64,000 bases of DNA from Solwaraspora sp. WMMD406 (GCF_029626025.1 NZ_JARUBF010000001.1:6480001-6544000); one strand, 5' to 3'; positions 41,991-51,045 are shown, counted from the first letter of the stretch. The notes: generated by a model from the letters alone, not told the origin. A program made the numbers and translations.

Positions 41991-42854
41991 GAAGGGCGGT
42001 ACCGCGATCTGCCCGGCCGCAATCTGGACCACGTGGCCGCCGACGGTGGCCGTCCGGGCCCGGCCACCCAACGCGGTCACCGTACAGTCCAACGTCGACG
42101 GCCGACGAAGTTCGGAGCCCTGGCGGACCACGTACCGGGACTGACCGTTCGCCGGCAGTAGGCCACCCGCCACCGCCCACACCCCGAGTCCGAGCGCGGC
42201 CGACCCGGTGGCCGGATCCTCGCCCACCCCGGCACCCGGGCAGAAGACGCGGGCCTGCGCCACCGGGCCGTCCGGCTCCCAGGAGAAGACACTAATCTGC
42301 TCGATGCCGGCCCGCTGCGCCGCCGACCAGTCGAGCACCGCGCGCGACACCGCCGCCGGCCGTACGGCGAGGTAGTGGAACTCCAGCCCGCAGCCGGCGA
42401 CGCGGGGCGCAGGACCGGTGTGGTCCGCCGCCGTCAGGCCGGTCGCGGCGAGCAGTCCGGTCGGGTCGACCGGATCACCGAGCGTCGGTTGACCGCCGGC
42501 GAGGATCGCGTACCCCGGCTCGGTGAGCCGGACCGGCAGCAACCCGGCGCCGCACTCCTGCACCACCTCGTCGCCGGTCAGCAGCCCGCGACGGGCGGCG
42601 GTCACGGCGGCTCCGATACTCGGGTGACCGGCGAACGGCAGCTCCTGCAACGGTGTGAAGATCCTCACCCGGTAGTCGGCGGTCACGTCGCGCGGCGGGA
42701 GGAGGAACACGGTCTCGGAGAGGTTGAACTCGCGCGCGATCGCCTGCAACTGGTCGCTGGCGAGGTGCTCCGCGCCGAAGACCACGGCGAGCGGGTTGCC
42801 GGCGAAGGGCCGATCGGTGAAGACGTCGACGATCTCGTAACCGAGGCTGGTCAT
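41982..42854 (-). CDS. PhzF-family isomerase
   Basis: This 290-aa protein belongs to the PhzF/diaminopimelate-epimerase-like fold. Family marks are 'VDVFTDRPFAGNPLAVV' at the start, the catalytic Glu in 'FNLSETVFLLPP' (about residue 47), 'FTPLQELPFAGHPSIGAA' and 'GEDPATGSAALGLG'. PhzF itself isomerises a phenazine precursor, but most isolated homologues have unknown substrates, and no phenazine genes are nearby. It is divergent from the MgtE/CBS gene. Confidence 0.92.
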   Translation of the reverse strand: MTSLGYEIVDVFTDRPFAGNPLAVVFGAEHLASDQLQAIAREFNLSETVFLLPPRDVTADYRVRIFTPLQELPFAGHPSIGAAVTAARRGLLTGDEVVQECGAGLLPVRLTEPGYAILAGGQPTLGDPVDPTGLLAATGLTAADHTGPAPRVAGCGLEFHYLAVRPAAVSRAVLDWSAAQRAGIEQISVFSWEPDGPVAQARVFCPGAGVGEDPATGSAALGLGVWAVAGGLLPANGQSRYVVRQGSELRRPSTLDCTVTALGGRARTATVGGHVVQIAAGQIAVPPFVG

Positions 42855-42886
42855 GCCTCGAACCCTACGGGCCGTAGGCTGAACTG

Positions 42887-44230
42887 GTGACGACGGCGAC
42901 CAGGGTGTACATCGCCCGGCTCGCCGGGCTCGCCGTCTTCGACCCCAACGGCGACCAGGTCGGGCGGATTCGCGACGCGGTGGTACGGCTGCGTACGACC
43001 AACCGCCCGCCCCAGGTGGTTGGACTGGTCGCGGAGATGCCGATGCGCCGGCGGATCTTCCTACCCATGGGCCGGGTGACCGCGATCGATCCGGAGTCGG
43101 TGCTGCTGAGTACCGGCACCCTCAACCTGCGACGTTTCGAGAAACGGCCCAACGAACTACTGGTCCTCGAAGACCTGCTGGATCGCCGGGTCCGGGTCGA
43201 TCCGGGCGATCGACCCGGCACCGTGGTCGACGTCGCGATGGAAGCCAACCGCAACGGCGAGTGGTCGTTGTCGCGGGTGGCAGTACGGGAGATCACCGGG
43301 CGGCTGACCCGACGCGGTCAGGTGCATCAGCTCGACTGGCACCGGGTCCGGGATCTGATCGTCCTGCCGGACACGCAGGGCACCGCCGGGCTGCTCGCCG
43401 TACTCGATCAGATGCGGGCGGCGGACCTCGCCAACGCGTTGCAGGATCTGCCGGACAGCCGCCGGCACGAGATCGCCGCAGCGCTGGAGGACGAGCGTCT
43501 CGCCGACGTGTTGGAGGAGCTCCCCGAGAGCGATCAGGTGGCGATCCTCACCGCGCTCGACCGGGAACGCGCCGCCGACGTGTTGGAGGAGATGGATCCG
43601 GACGACGCCGCCGACCTGCTGGCCGAGTTGCCGCCGCCGGAACAGGACGTGCTGCTCGACCTGATGCAGCCCGACGAGGCGGACTCGGTCCGTCAACTCC
43701 TGCAGTACCAGGCGGGTACGGCCGGCAGCGTGATGACCTCGGAGCCGGTGATCCTCACCCCGGACGCCACCGTGGCCGAGGCGCTGGCCCGGATCCGGCA
43801 ACCGCAGTTGCCACCGGCGGTCGCCGCCCAGGTCTACGTGGCCCGTGCGCCGATGGCGACACCCACCGGGAAGTACCTCGGGGTGGTGCACTTCCAGCGG
43901 CTGCTCCGCGAGCCGCCGGCGCAGCTGCTCGGCGGCGTGTTGGACAACGGCGTCGATCCGCTGCAGCCCGAGACACCCCTGCTGGAAATCACCCGCCGGA
44001 TGGCAACCTACGACCTGGTGGCGATGCCGGTGGTCGACGCGGCGTACCGGCTGGTGGGGGCGGTGACGGTGGACGACGTGTTGGACCAGTCGCTGCCTCC
44101 GGACTGGCGGGATCGGGACAGCGCCCTCGGCAACGGCAGATCCGCAGGGAACGGGAACATGACAAGCAACGGGAACATGACAAGCAACGGGAACATCACC
44201 GGCGACGGAGACCGGAACGCCGATGGCTGA
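42887..44230 (+). CDS. PRC-barrel / MgtE N-domain / CBS protein (non-transporting)
   Basis: This 447-aa protein has an N-terminal PRC-barrel-like part (residues about 5-150), the MgtE intracellular N-domain ('LADVLEELPESDQVAILTAL' and 'AADVLEEMDPDDAADLLAEL'), and two CBS motifs ('VMTSEPVILTPDATVAEALA' and 'DLVAMPVVDAAYRLVGAVTV'). It lacks the MgtE membrane domain, so it is probably a soluble Mg2+/nucleotide sensor. The C-terminal tail has an NGNMTS repeat (18-bp units, 44153-44196). GTG 42887 looks leaderless. It overlaps the DUF1003 gene by 8 bp; the pair is conserved in actinobacteria. Confidence 0.88.
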   Translation: MTTATRVYIARLAGLAVFDPNGDQVGRIRDAVVRLRTTNRPPQVVGLVAEMPMRRRIFLPMGRVTAIDPESVLLSTGTLNLRRFEKRPNELLVLEDLLDRRVRVDPGDRPGTVVDVAMEANRNGEWSLSRVAVREITGRLTRRGQVHQLDWHRVRDLIVLPDTQGTAGLLAVLDQMRAADLANALQDLPDSRRHEIAAALEDERLADVLEELPESDQVAILTALDRERAADVLEEMDPDDAADLLAELPPPEQDVLLDLMQPDEADSVRQLLQYQAGTAGSVMTSEPVILTPDATVAEALARIRQPQLPPAVAAQVYVARAPMATPTGKYLGVVHFQRLLREPPAQLLGGVLDNGVDPLQPETPLLEITRRMATYDLVAMPVVDAAYRLVGAVTVDDVLDQSLPPDWRDRDSALGNGRSAGNGNMTSNGNMTSNGNITGDGDRNADG

Positions 44231-44786
44231 CCAGCGCCGTACCGGCCGACTCGACCAACCGCGCGAGACCAGCCGCATCTCACTGCCCCGCTACGACGCC
44301 GAGGCGTTCGGCCGGTGGGCCGAGGCGATCGCCCGGTTCATGGGGACCGCCCGCTTCCTGGTCTACATGACCGTGGTGGTGCTCGGCTGGATCGCCTGGA
44401 ACACCCTCGCTCCGGCCCATCTACGGTTCGACCCGTACACGTTCACCTTCCTCACGCTGATGCTCTCGGTGCAGGCGTCGTACGCCGCGCCGCTGATCCT
44501 GCTGGCGCAGAACCGTCAGGCAGACCGGGACCGGGTGTCGTTGGACGAGGATCGGCGTCGGGCCGCGATGCAGAAGGCGGACACCGAGTACCTGGCCCGG
44601 GAGATCGCCTCGTTGCGGGTCGCGGTGGGCGAGGTCGCCACCCGCGACTTCCTCCGTTCGGAGCTGAGCAGGTTGGCCGAGGAGCTCGACGAACAGGCGC
44701 ACCGCCGACACAAGTTGGAACGCCGGTCCGGTAAACAGGCGAAGGCCGGTGACGGGGAGCGGCGACCGTCGGCGAGCGCGACGTAG
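44223..44786 (+). CDS. DUF1003 membrane protein
   Basis: This 187-aa protein has two membrane helices in the DUF1003 core (GTARFLVYMTVVVLGWIAWN and 'FLTLMLSVQASYAAPLILLAQNRQA'), followed by a long charged coiled-coil tail with 'RDRVSLDEDRRRAAMQKADTEY'. Function is unknown. It overlaps the MgtE/CBS gene and is likely translated with it, perhaps providing its membrane anchor. Mrp begins 10 bp downstream. Confidence 0.9.
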   Translation: MADQRRTGRLDQPRETSRISLPRYDAEAFGRWAEAIARFMGTARFLVYMTVVVLGWIAWNTLAPAHLRFDPYTFTFLTLMLSVQASYAAPLILLAQNRQADRDRVSLDEDRRRAAMQKADTEYLAREIASLRVAVGEVATRDFLRSELSRLAEELDEQAHRRHKLERRSGKQAKAGDGERRPSASAT

Positions 44787-44796
44787 CATGGCGGTC

Positions 44797-45945
44797 ATGT
44801 CCGCGCCTACCAGTACCGTCAGTGAAGCCGTCACCGCAGCCCTGGCGACGGTCGACGATCCGGAGATCCGCCGCCCCATCACCGAACTCGGCATGGTGCG
44901 CGCCGCTACGGTCGACCCGGACGGCCGGGTACGGGTGGAGCTGCTGTTGACGGTGGCGGGTTGTCCGCTCAAGGACAAGTTGCGTACCGACATCACCGCT
45001 GCGGTCACCGCCGTCGCCGGAGTCACCGGTGTCGAGATCGAGTTCGGCGTGATGAGCCAGCAGCAACGCCAGTCCCTGCAGTCCCAACTGCGGGGCGGCA
45101 ACGCCGGCGCCGAGCCGGTGATCCCGTTCGCCCAGCCCGGCTCGCGGACCCGGGTGTACGCGGTGGCCAGCGGCAAGGGCGGCGTGGGCAAGTCGAGCGT
45201 GACGGTCAACCTGGCCGCCGCGCTGGCGGCGCGGGGACTCGCGGTCGGGGTGATCGACGCGGACATCTACGGCCACTCGGTGCCCCGGATGCTCGGTGTG
45301 GACGCCCGTCCGACCCGGGTCGAGGAGATGATCATGCCGCCGCAGGCGCACGGCGTGAAGGTCATCTCGATCGGCATGTTCACCGCCGGCAACGCTGCGG
45401 TGGTGTGGCGTGGTCCGATGCTGCACCGGGCGTTGCAACAGTTCCTCGCCGACGTCTACTGGGGCGACCTGGACGTGCTCCTGCTCGACCTGCCGCCGGG
45501 CACCGGCGACGTGGCGATCTCGCTGGCCCAGCTGCTCCCCAACGCCGAGATCCTGGTGGTGACCACTCCGCAGGCGGCGGCGGCGGAGGTCGCGGAGCGG
45601 GCCGGGGCCATCGCGTTGCAGACCCACCAGCGGCTGGTCGGTGTGGTGGAGAACATGTCCTGGCTGGAGCTGCCGACCGGGGAACGGATGGAAATCTTCG
45701 GCACCGGCGGCGGGGCGACCGTCGCCGAGTCGCTCACCCGGACGATCGGTGCACAGGTACCGCTACTCGGACAGATTCCGTTGGACACCCGGGTACGGGA
45801 GACCGGCGACAGCGGACAGCCGATCGTGCTCGCTGAGCCGGCGGCGCCAGCGGCGAAGGCGCTCGGCGCGGTGGCCGACCGGCTTGCCGTACGCCGTGAG
45901 TCGCTACTCGGCAAGCCACTCGGCCTACGGCCCGCCGGCCGCTGA
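44797..45945 (+). CDS. mrp: Mrp/NBP35-type iron-sulfur cluster carrier ATPase
   Basis: This 382-aa P-loop ATPase has an N-terminal DUF59/MIP18 domain ('ALATVDDPEIRRPITELGMV' and 'LTVAGCPLKDKLRTDI'). The Mrp deviant Walker A GKGGVGKSS follows at about residues 125-133, then 'VIDADIYGHSVPRMLG' and 'LLLDLPPGTGDV'. It probably carries or inserts Fe-S clusters. The CxxC of many Mrp proteins is not obvious at the C-terminus. ATG 44797 is chosen after a tagcat -10-like element; ATG 44788 is an alternative. A 17-bp repeat array begins at its stop. Confidence 0.92.
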   Translation: MSAPTSTVSEAVTAALATVDDPEIRRPITELGMVRAATVDPDGRVRVELLLTVAGCPLKDKLRTDITAAVTAVAGVTGVEIEFGVMSQQQRQSLQSQLRGGNAGAEPVIPFAQPGSRTRVYAVASGKGGVGKSSVTVNLAAALAARGLAVGVIDADIYGHSVPRMLGVDARPTRVEEMIMPPQAHGVKVISIGMFTAGNAAVVWRGPMLHRALQQFLADVYWGDLDVLLLDLPPGTGDVAISLAQLLPNAEILVVTTPQAAAAEVAERAGAIALQTHQRLVGVVENMSWLELPTGERMEIFGTGGGATVAESLTRTIGAQVPLLGQIPLDTRVRETGDSGQPIVLAEPAAPAAKALGAVADRLAVRRESLLGKPLGLRPAGR

Positions 45946-46042
45946 TCTCGCCCGGCCGCTGATCTCGCCCGACTGCTGATCTCGCCCGGCCGCTGATCTC
46001 GCCCGGCTGCTGATCTCGCCCGGCTGCTGATCTCGGGCCGGG
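45941..46042. repeat. 17-bp tandem repeat, 6 copies, including the mrp stop
   Basis: The unit gctgatctcgcccggcc occurs six times with small changes. The first copy contains the mrp stop codon, so the array begins at the end of the gene and continues about 100 bases into the gap before tatB. Confidence 0.92.
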
Positions 46043-46109
46043 GTCGCACCGCGCCGAAGGCGGCACCGCGCCGAGGCCGGACCTGGCAGACGGACCGACT
46101 CGGATCGCC

Positions 46110-46580
46110 TCAGGTCGCGTCGATGTCGACCGCGTCCGGCTTGGCCGCGCCGGTCGCACCCGTCGCACCGACGCCCGCCGGCGAGCTCTTCGCCGGGGTC
46201 GGCTGCGGCGCGACCGCCGGCACCGAGGCGCTGGAAGAACGCAGATCGGCGGCTGCCGCCACGTCGCGCAGTTCCTCCCGGACGCCGCCGACGTCCTTGC
46301 GCAGATCGTCGTAGACCCCTTGGAGTGGCTTGCGCAGCGCCTCCTCCTCGTCCTCGCTGAGCAGATGCTTGCGGATGAACGCCTTGGGGTGCAGGTCTTC
46401 GAGCTGGATGTCGGTGCCGAGTTCCCGGCTGAGGTCGCTGGTGGCGCTACGGGCCATGTTGCGCAGGTTGCGCACCATCCGCAAACCGTCCGAGATCACC
46501 TGCGGTAGCCGGTCGCCAAAGATGAGCAGGGCGAGCAGCAGGATCAGACCGATCTCCCACCAGTTGAGGTTGTCGAACAT
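46110..46580 (-). CDS. tatB: Twin-arginine translocase subunit TatB
   Basis: This 156-aa protein has the TatB pattern: a short N-terminal membrane helix (WWEIGLILLLALLIFGDRLP, residues 7-26), an amphipathic helix ('VISDGLRMVRNLRNMARSA'), and a long charged tail with 'KHLLSEDEEEALRKPLQGVY'. TatB takes folded Tat substrates to TatC at the membrane. ATG 46580 follows a ggagg-containing leader. It lies downstream of htrA on the same strand, as in M. tuberculosis. Confidence 0.9.
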   Translation of the reverse strand: MFDNLNWWEIGLILLLALLIFGDRLPQVISDGLRMVRNLRNMARSATSDLSRELGTDIQLEDLHPKAFIRKHLLSEDEEEALRKPLQGVYDDLRKDVGGVREELRDVAAAADLRSSSASVPAVAPQPTPAKSSPAGVGATGATGAAKPDAVDIDAT

Positions 46581-46660
46581 GCTCCAAGCCTCCCTGCGCT
46601 GCCGTCGAAGGCAAGAGTACGCACGTCGCGGGCCCATCGGGAGGGCCGACCGGATGGTAC

Positions 46661-47980
46661 TTACTTGGCGTCGGCGGCCAACGTCACCGAGGCGGAGCGG
46701 GTCTCGTTGCCCCGGCGGTACTCCACCGTCACCACCGAACCCGGGGCGTACTTGCGTACCAGCGCGATCAGGTCGGTCGCCTGGTCCAACGGTCGGCCGT
46801 CGATCCGCAACACGACGTCGCCGGCCCGCAGGCCGGCCGCGGCGGCCGGACCGTCGCCGTCCACCGCGGAAAGGCGTACCCCGGCGCCGGGGGTCCGGGC
46901 GACATCGGTCACCTGCGCACCGAAGATCGTCCGCCGGGCCGACCCGGTGTCGATGATCTCCTGGGTGAGGCGTTTGGCATGGTTGATCGGAATCGCGAAG
47001 GCCAGCCCGATGTTGCCGGCGGTCTCCTCGTCGGCGGCGAGCGACTTGATCACCGAGTTGACGCCCACCACCCGCCCCGCGCCGTCGACCAGCGGGCCTC
47101 CCGAATTACCCTGGTTGACGGCGGCATCGGTCTGGATGGCCGCATAGTAGCGCACCTGACCGCCCGGCTCGCCAGCCTGAATGGTCCGGTCGAGCGCGCT
47201 GACGATACCCGAGGTGACCGTGTTGGTCAGGGCGAGCGGTGATCCGAAGGCGAGGACGGGATCACCGACCGCGATCGCGTCGGAATCGCCGAACTCGACC
47301 GGTGTGAGCCCGGTCTGGTTGACCTTGAGCACCGCGATGTCCGACTCCGGCTCCTGGCCGACGACAGTGGCCTCGGCGGTGGTCCCGTCGCTGAACAACA
47401 CCGTGGCCCGCGTGGCACCCACACCCACCACGTGATCGTTGGTGATCACGTAACCATCGGCGGTGGCCACGAACCCCGAACCGACGCTCTGCCCTCCCGA
47501 GCTGCTCACCTGGACCGTCACCACGCTGGGCAACACCCGGGCGGCGACCCCGGCGAAAGAGTCGGCGGGGCGTTGGACCGGACCCGGCGGGCCGCCGGGT
47601 GCCGCACCCAGCGTGGTGCCGACTCCCCCACCGCGTACGGCGAAGGCGAAGCCGAGCGCGCCGCCTAGACTGCCGGCCAGCAGGGCGGTGATGACCGACA
47701 CCAGTAGTACGGGCGTGAGGCCCCGCCGAGGTGCCTGGTCCGGATCGCTCACCGGTTCGGGCGCGACACCAGAGGCCGGTCCGGCCGTGGGGACGTCGAC
47801 CACCACCGCCGCCGGCGCGTACGGATCCCGCCACGGGTCGCGCAGGGCGTCCGACCACCAGGGCGACGGGTACGGCGGGCCGCCCGGTGGGGCCCAGGGG
47901 CGGTTCGGGGCCGCCACTGGTACGGGCTGTCCCGGTGTGGGGCTCCCGCCGGCCTGGCGCCAGTTCCCGCCGTCGGTCAC
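46661..47980 (-). CDS. HtrA/DegP-type membrane serine protease with PDZ domain
   Basis: This 439-aa protein has a Pro-rich cytoplasmic N-terminus, one membrane helix (LLVSVITALLAGSLGGALGF, about residues 91-110), and a trypsin-like protease domain. The catalytic triad is His in 'VITNDHVVGV', Asp in 'EPESDIAVLKV' and Ser in 'VNQGNSGGPLVDG'. A C-terminal PDZ domain holds 'GPAAAAGLRAGDVVLRIDGRP'. It likely degrades misfolded exported proteins. No sigE or anti-sigma gene lies upstream, unlike the usual mycobacterial order. Confidence 0.93.
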   Translation of the reverse strand: MTDGGNWRQAGGSPTPGQPVPVAAPNRPWAPPGGPPYPSPWWSDALRDPWRDPYAPAAVVVDVPTAGPASGVAPEPVSDPDQAPRRGLTPVLLVSVITALLAGSLGGALGFAFAVRGGGVGTTLGAAPGGPPGPVQRPADSFAGVAARVLPSVVTVQVSSSGGQSVGSGFVATADGYVITNDHVVGVGATRATVLFSDGTTAEATVVGQEPESDIAVLKVNQTGLTPVEFGDSDAIAVGDPVLAFGSPLALTNTVTSGIVSALDRTIQAGEPGGQVRYYAAIQTDAAVNQGNSGGPLVDGAGRVVGVNSVIKSLAADEETAGNIGLAFAIPINHAKRLTQEIIDTGSARRTIFGAQVTDVARTPGAGVRLSAVDGDGPAAAAGLRAGDVVLRIDGRPLDQATDLIALVRKYAPGSVVTVEYRRGNETRSASVTLAADAK

Positions 47981-48186
47981 GATTGCCTCCCTGTCCTTGC
48001 CTCAGCGCGAGGGTGCCAACCCGTACGGCGACATCGCTCCGAGTCCAGGATTACACGGATAATCGAAGAACATTCAGCGGTCGCCCGACGGCCGCCCGGT
48101 ACGGTGCCCGACCGGTCCGCTCCGAACCGGCGCTCTAGGCTCATACCGGCAACCGCCACCGCCCGATCCCCCGCTGGAGGTGCACC

Positions 48187-48840
48187 ATCACCCCGGTCAC
48201 CCGACCCGTTGCCGCGAACACCGCCCAGAACGCTCAGTTCATCGCCGCCTACGCCACCGAGGACCTGGTGCTGCGCACCGCCCGCAGCCTGGCCGAAGAG
48301 GTCGGCCTGCGCGCGGTCAGCCCGGACACCGGTGCGGCGCTGCGGCTGCTCGCCGCCGCCGGGAGTGCTCGCGCGGTCGTCGAAATCGGCACCGGCACCG
48401 GCGTGAGCGGGGTGTGGCTGCTGCGGGGGATGCGTCCGGACGGTGTCCTGACCACGATCGATCTGGAGAACGAGCACCAGCGGATGGCCAAGCGGATCTT
48501 CGTCGAAGCAGGATTCGCCACATCCCGTACCCGGATCATCACTGGCCGGGCGTTGGACGTGCTGCCCCGGCTCGCGGACGCGGCGTACGACATGGTGTTC
48601 GTCGACGGCGACCACGCCGAGTCGGGCGCGATCGTGGAGGCCGCGCTCCGTCTGTTGCGGCCCGGCGGGATCCTGGCGATCAACGGCACCCTGGCCGGTG
48701 GCCGGATCGGTGACCCGGCGGCACGCGACGCCGAGACCGTCACCATCCGGGAGTTGCTCAAAGCCGTCCGGGAGTCCGAAGACTGGGTACCGGCGCTGTT
48801 GCCGGCTGGCGACGGCCTCCTGGCGGCCGTACGGCGCTGA
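48187..48840 (+). CDS. Class I SAM-dependent O-methyltransferase, apparent ATC start
   Basis: This protein of about 217 aa is similar to M. tuberculosis Rv1220c. It has the SAM-binding 'VVEIGTGTGVSGVWLLRGM', 'LTTIDLENEHQRMAKR' and 'YDMVFVDGDHAESG', with the terminal 'LLAAVRR'. A ggagg ribosome binding site at 48176-48180 is followed six bases later by ATC at 48187, where family members have their start. The first canonical in-frame start is GTG 48268, which would remove 27 residues. It is divergent from htrA. The stop codon lies in a 30-bp repeat. Confidence 0.82.
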   Translation: MTPVTRPVAANTAQNAQFIAAYATEDLVLRTARSLAEEVGLRAVSPDTGAALRLLAAAGSARAVVEIGTGTGVSGVWLLRGMRPDGVLTTIDLENEHQRMAKRIFVEAGFATSRTRIITGRALDVLPRLADAAYDMVFVDGDHAESGAIVEAALRLLRPGGILAINGTLAGGRIGDPAARDAETVTIRELLKAVRESEDWVPALLPAGDGLLAAVRR

Positions 48841-48896
48841 ACCACCCGGGCCGGCGCCGTACGGCGCTGAACCACCCGAACACGCGCCGTACGGCT
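48826..48896. repeat. 30-bp repeat spanning the O-methyltransferase stop
   Basis: The unit gccgtacggcgctgaaccac plus ten bases occurs 2.4 times. Each of the first two copies contains the sequence of the gene's last codons and stop, so the 3' end of the gene is duplicated downstream of itself. Confidence 0.88.
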
Positions 48897-48905
48897 CGGC
48901 GGCGG

Positions 48906-50534
48906 TCATGCCGCCGGCGCGGCGGTCACCGACGGATCGACGGCGGACAGCCACCGCAGCAACGTGCGAACACCCCAGCCGGTGGCACCCTTGACCAGAT
49001 CGCCGTCGTCCTCGTCGGACCAGGCGGGCGCGGACATGTCGTAGTGTGCCCAGCGACCCCGCCCCGCCTGAGCGAACTCACGCAGGAACAGCGCGGCCAC
49101 CACCGAACTCGCGCCCCGGTCCGGGGCGCTGAACAGATCCGCGATCTCACTGCCCAGATATTCGACGTAGTCGGCGGCCAGCGGCATGCGCCAAGCGCCT
49201 TCGCCGGCCGCCGCCGAGGCAGCCAGCAGCTCGGCGGCAAGCGCGTCGTCGTCGCTGTAGAGCGCGGCGGTCCGGCGACCCAGCGCCACCGCGTTGGCAC
49301 CGGTGAGCGTGGCCAGATCGATCAGATAGTCCGGATCCAGCTGGGCCACCGCGTAGCTGATCGCGTCGGCGAGCACCAATCGGCCCTCGGCGTCCGAATT
49401 AGTGGTCTCACTGGTCAACCCGCCGTAGTGGCGGACCACGTCGCCGGGGCGGAACGCCGTACCGCTGACCATGTTCTCGGCGAGCGGGACCAGGACCGTC
49501 AACGTGACAGGTAGTCGTAATGCCGCCGCGCCCAGTGCGGTCGCCACCACCGCTGCCGCTCCGCCCATGTCCTTGCGCATCAGCCGCATTCCGTCCACCG
49601 GCTTGATGGAGATCCCGCCGGTGTCGAAGGTGATGCCTTTGCCGACCAGCACGACGTGCTGGCGGGCCTGCGGCGGCGCCCATCGCATTTCCACCAGTCG
49701 CGGACCGGCCGGCGAGCCGGTGCCGACCGCGAGCAGCCCGCCGAAGCCCTCGTCCGCGAGCTGATCAGGCTCGCGGACCGTGAGACTGAGGCCCGGGTAC
49801 GCGGCCACGGCGGCTCGGACCTGCGCGGCGAACCAGGCCGGGTTCTTGATCGACGACGGGGCGTTCGTCAGATCCCGGGCGAACCAGGTCGCCGCCGTGG
49901 TGGTCCACGCCACCCGGAGCGCGTGCCGCGCCGCTTCCGTAGGCGGGTGATCCAGCACCAGCAGTGGGACGTCGGGCTGACCGGCGTGACGGTCCCCGGA
50001 CTCCGCCGACTCACCCGCCGTCACACCGGTTGTCTCACCGGTTTTCTCACCGGCCCAGGCGGTCCGGAGCTGGTCGTCCGGGTCGAAGCTGTCGGTGGCG
50101 GTGAACCGGTAGCTGGCCAACCAGCAGCCCTCAGCGAACCCGCGAACCGCCGTCGGGCCGGCCGAGGTGAGCGCGACCAGACAGGTGCCGGCGGTGGTGC
50201 CCGCCGACGCGTCGTCGCGCAGGATCCGGCCGACCGCCGCGCCGGCGGCCCGCCAGCCGGCCTCGTCGCCGGACCCGATCCCGACCAGGATCACCCGGTA
50301 CGGGGCCTGCCGTGGCCGGTGTAGCAGGACCACTGTGCCGGCACGTCCATCGTGGTTGGACCGGTGGAGCATCGCCGTGGCGTCCGCGCCGAGTTCGGTC
50401 GGGCCGCCCTCGACGGTCAGCGCGGGTGGGGTCGGTGCGGGTCGGACGCCAGCGGCACCGGCGACGTGCTCGACCGGCAGGACAAGGGTGTCGGCGGTGA
50501 CGGGTGCGTCCACCAGCAGACGGATGACGAACAC
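48906..50534 (-). CDS. pepA: Leucyl aminopeptidase (M17 family)
   Basis: This 542-aa M17 metalloaminopeptidase has the metal-binding and catalytic motifs 'LVGKGITFDTGGISIKP' (Lys and Asp ligands) and 'TTNSDAEGRLVLADAI' (Asp-Glu and catalytic Arg), plus 'IDLATLTGANAVALG'. It removes N-terminal residues from peptides in the cytoplasm using two divalent metals. The N-terminal macro-like domain carries a low-complexity insert ('GEKTGETTGVTAGESAESG'). GTG 50534 is chosen after ggaggtaa. The length is within the usual range for actinobacteria. Confidence 0.93.
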   Translation of the reverse strand: MFVIRLLVDAPVTADTLVLPVEHVAGAAGVRPAPTPPALTVEGGPTELGADATAMLHRSNHDGRAGTVVLLHRPRQAPYRVILVGIGSGDEAGWRAAGAAVGRILRDDASAGTTAGTCLVALTSAGPTAVRGFAEGCWLASYRFTATDSFDPDDQLRTAWAGEKTGETTGVTAGESAESGDRHAGQPDVPLLVLDHPPTEAARHALRVAWTTTAATWFARDLTNAPSSIKNPAWFAAQVRAAVAAYPGLSLTVREPDQLADEGFGGLLAVGTGSPAGPRLVEMRWAPPQARQHVVLVGKGITFDTGGISIKPVDGMRLMRKDMGGAAAVVATALGAAALRLPVTLTVLVPLAENMVSGTAFRPGDVVRHYGGLTSETTNSDAEGRLVLADAISYAVAQLDPDYLIDLATLTGANAVALGRRTAALYSDDDALAAELLAASAAAGEGAWRMPLAADYVEYLGSEIADLFSAPDRGASSVVAALFLREFAQAGRGRWAHYDMSAPAWSDEDDGDLVKGATGWGVRTLLRWLSAVDPSVTAAPAA

Positions 50535-50688
50535 GCCGGGGTTACCTCCGGGTACGAGATGGTTGCTGCCCACGGGTTGCTGCCCACGGCGTACCGGGTC
50601 CGCCGATCCGGAACCACCGGACCGACGGACCCGTCAACCGTCGCTATGTCGACCCGTGGTCCGGCAGGGGCCCCGGGTCCGGCTCAGA

Positions 50689-50856
50689 TCAGCCTGCGGC
50701 GGCCTTCAGCGCCTCACCGAGCGCGTTGGCCTCGTCCGGCGTCATCTCGACGACGAGTCGGCCACCACCCTCCAGCGGAACCCGCATGACGATGCCCCGG
50801 CCCTCCTTGGTGACCTCCAGCGGACCGTCGCCCGTCCGCGGCTTCATCGCCGCCAT
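50689..50856 (-). CDS. DUF3117 small protein (Rv1211-like)
   Basis: This 55-aa protein starts MAAMKPRTGDGPLEVTKEGR and continues with 'GIVMRVPLEGGGRLVVEM' and 'TPDEANALGEALKAAAG', which is the complete DUF3117 family. It is highly conserved in actinobacteria and unknown in function. A ggggaga ribosome binding site precedes the ATG. It is divergent from the PaaX gene. Confidence 0.93.
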   Translation of the reverse strand: MAAMKPRTGDGPLEVTKEGRGIVMRVPLEGGGRLVVEMTPDEANALGEALKAAAG

Positions 50857-50996
50857 GTTGTCTCCCCTCAGACTTGCCCCAGGGCCGCTGGGTCTGCCCC
50901 AGCCACCTCGTCAGTCTCACCGCTTGCCACTGCCACGGTGCCGAGCAACGATTTTCCCTGATGAACACCGCCGGACCCAAACTGAGCCCACAATGC

Positions 50997-51035
50997 TGTG
51001 ACAGCATCTAGCTTATCTTGAAGTGGGCTGTCACA
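50997..51035. promoter_or_regulatory. Candidate PaaX operator/promoter
   Basis: A perfect 9-bp inverted repeat (tgtgacagc at 50997-51005 and gctgtcaca at 51027-51035) flanks a 21-bp AT-richer core containing tagcttatctt. The left arm is part of an 11-bp palindrome gctgtgacagc. It ends 10 bases before the PaaX start. Confidence 0.5.
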
Positions 51036-51045
51036 ATGTGCGGTC

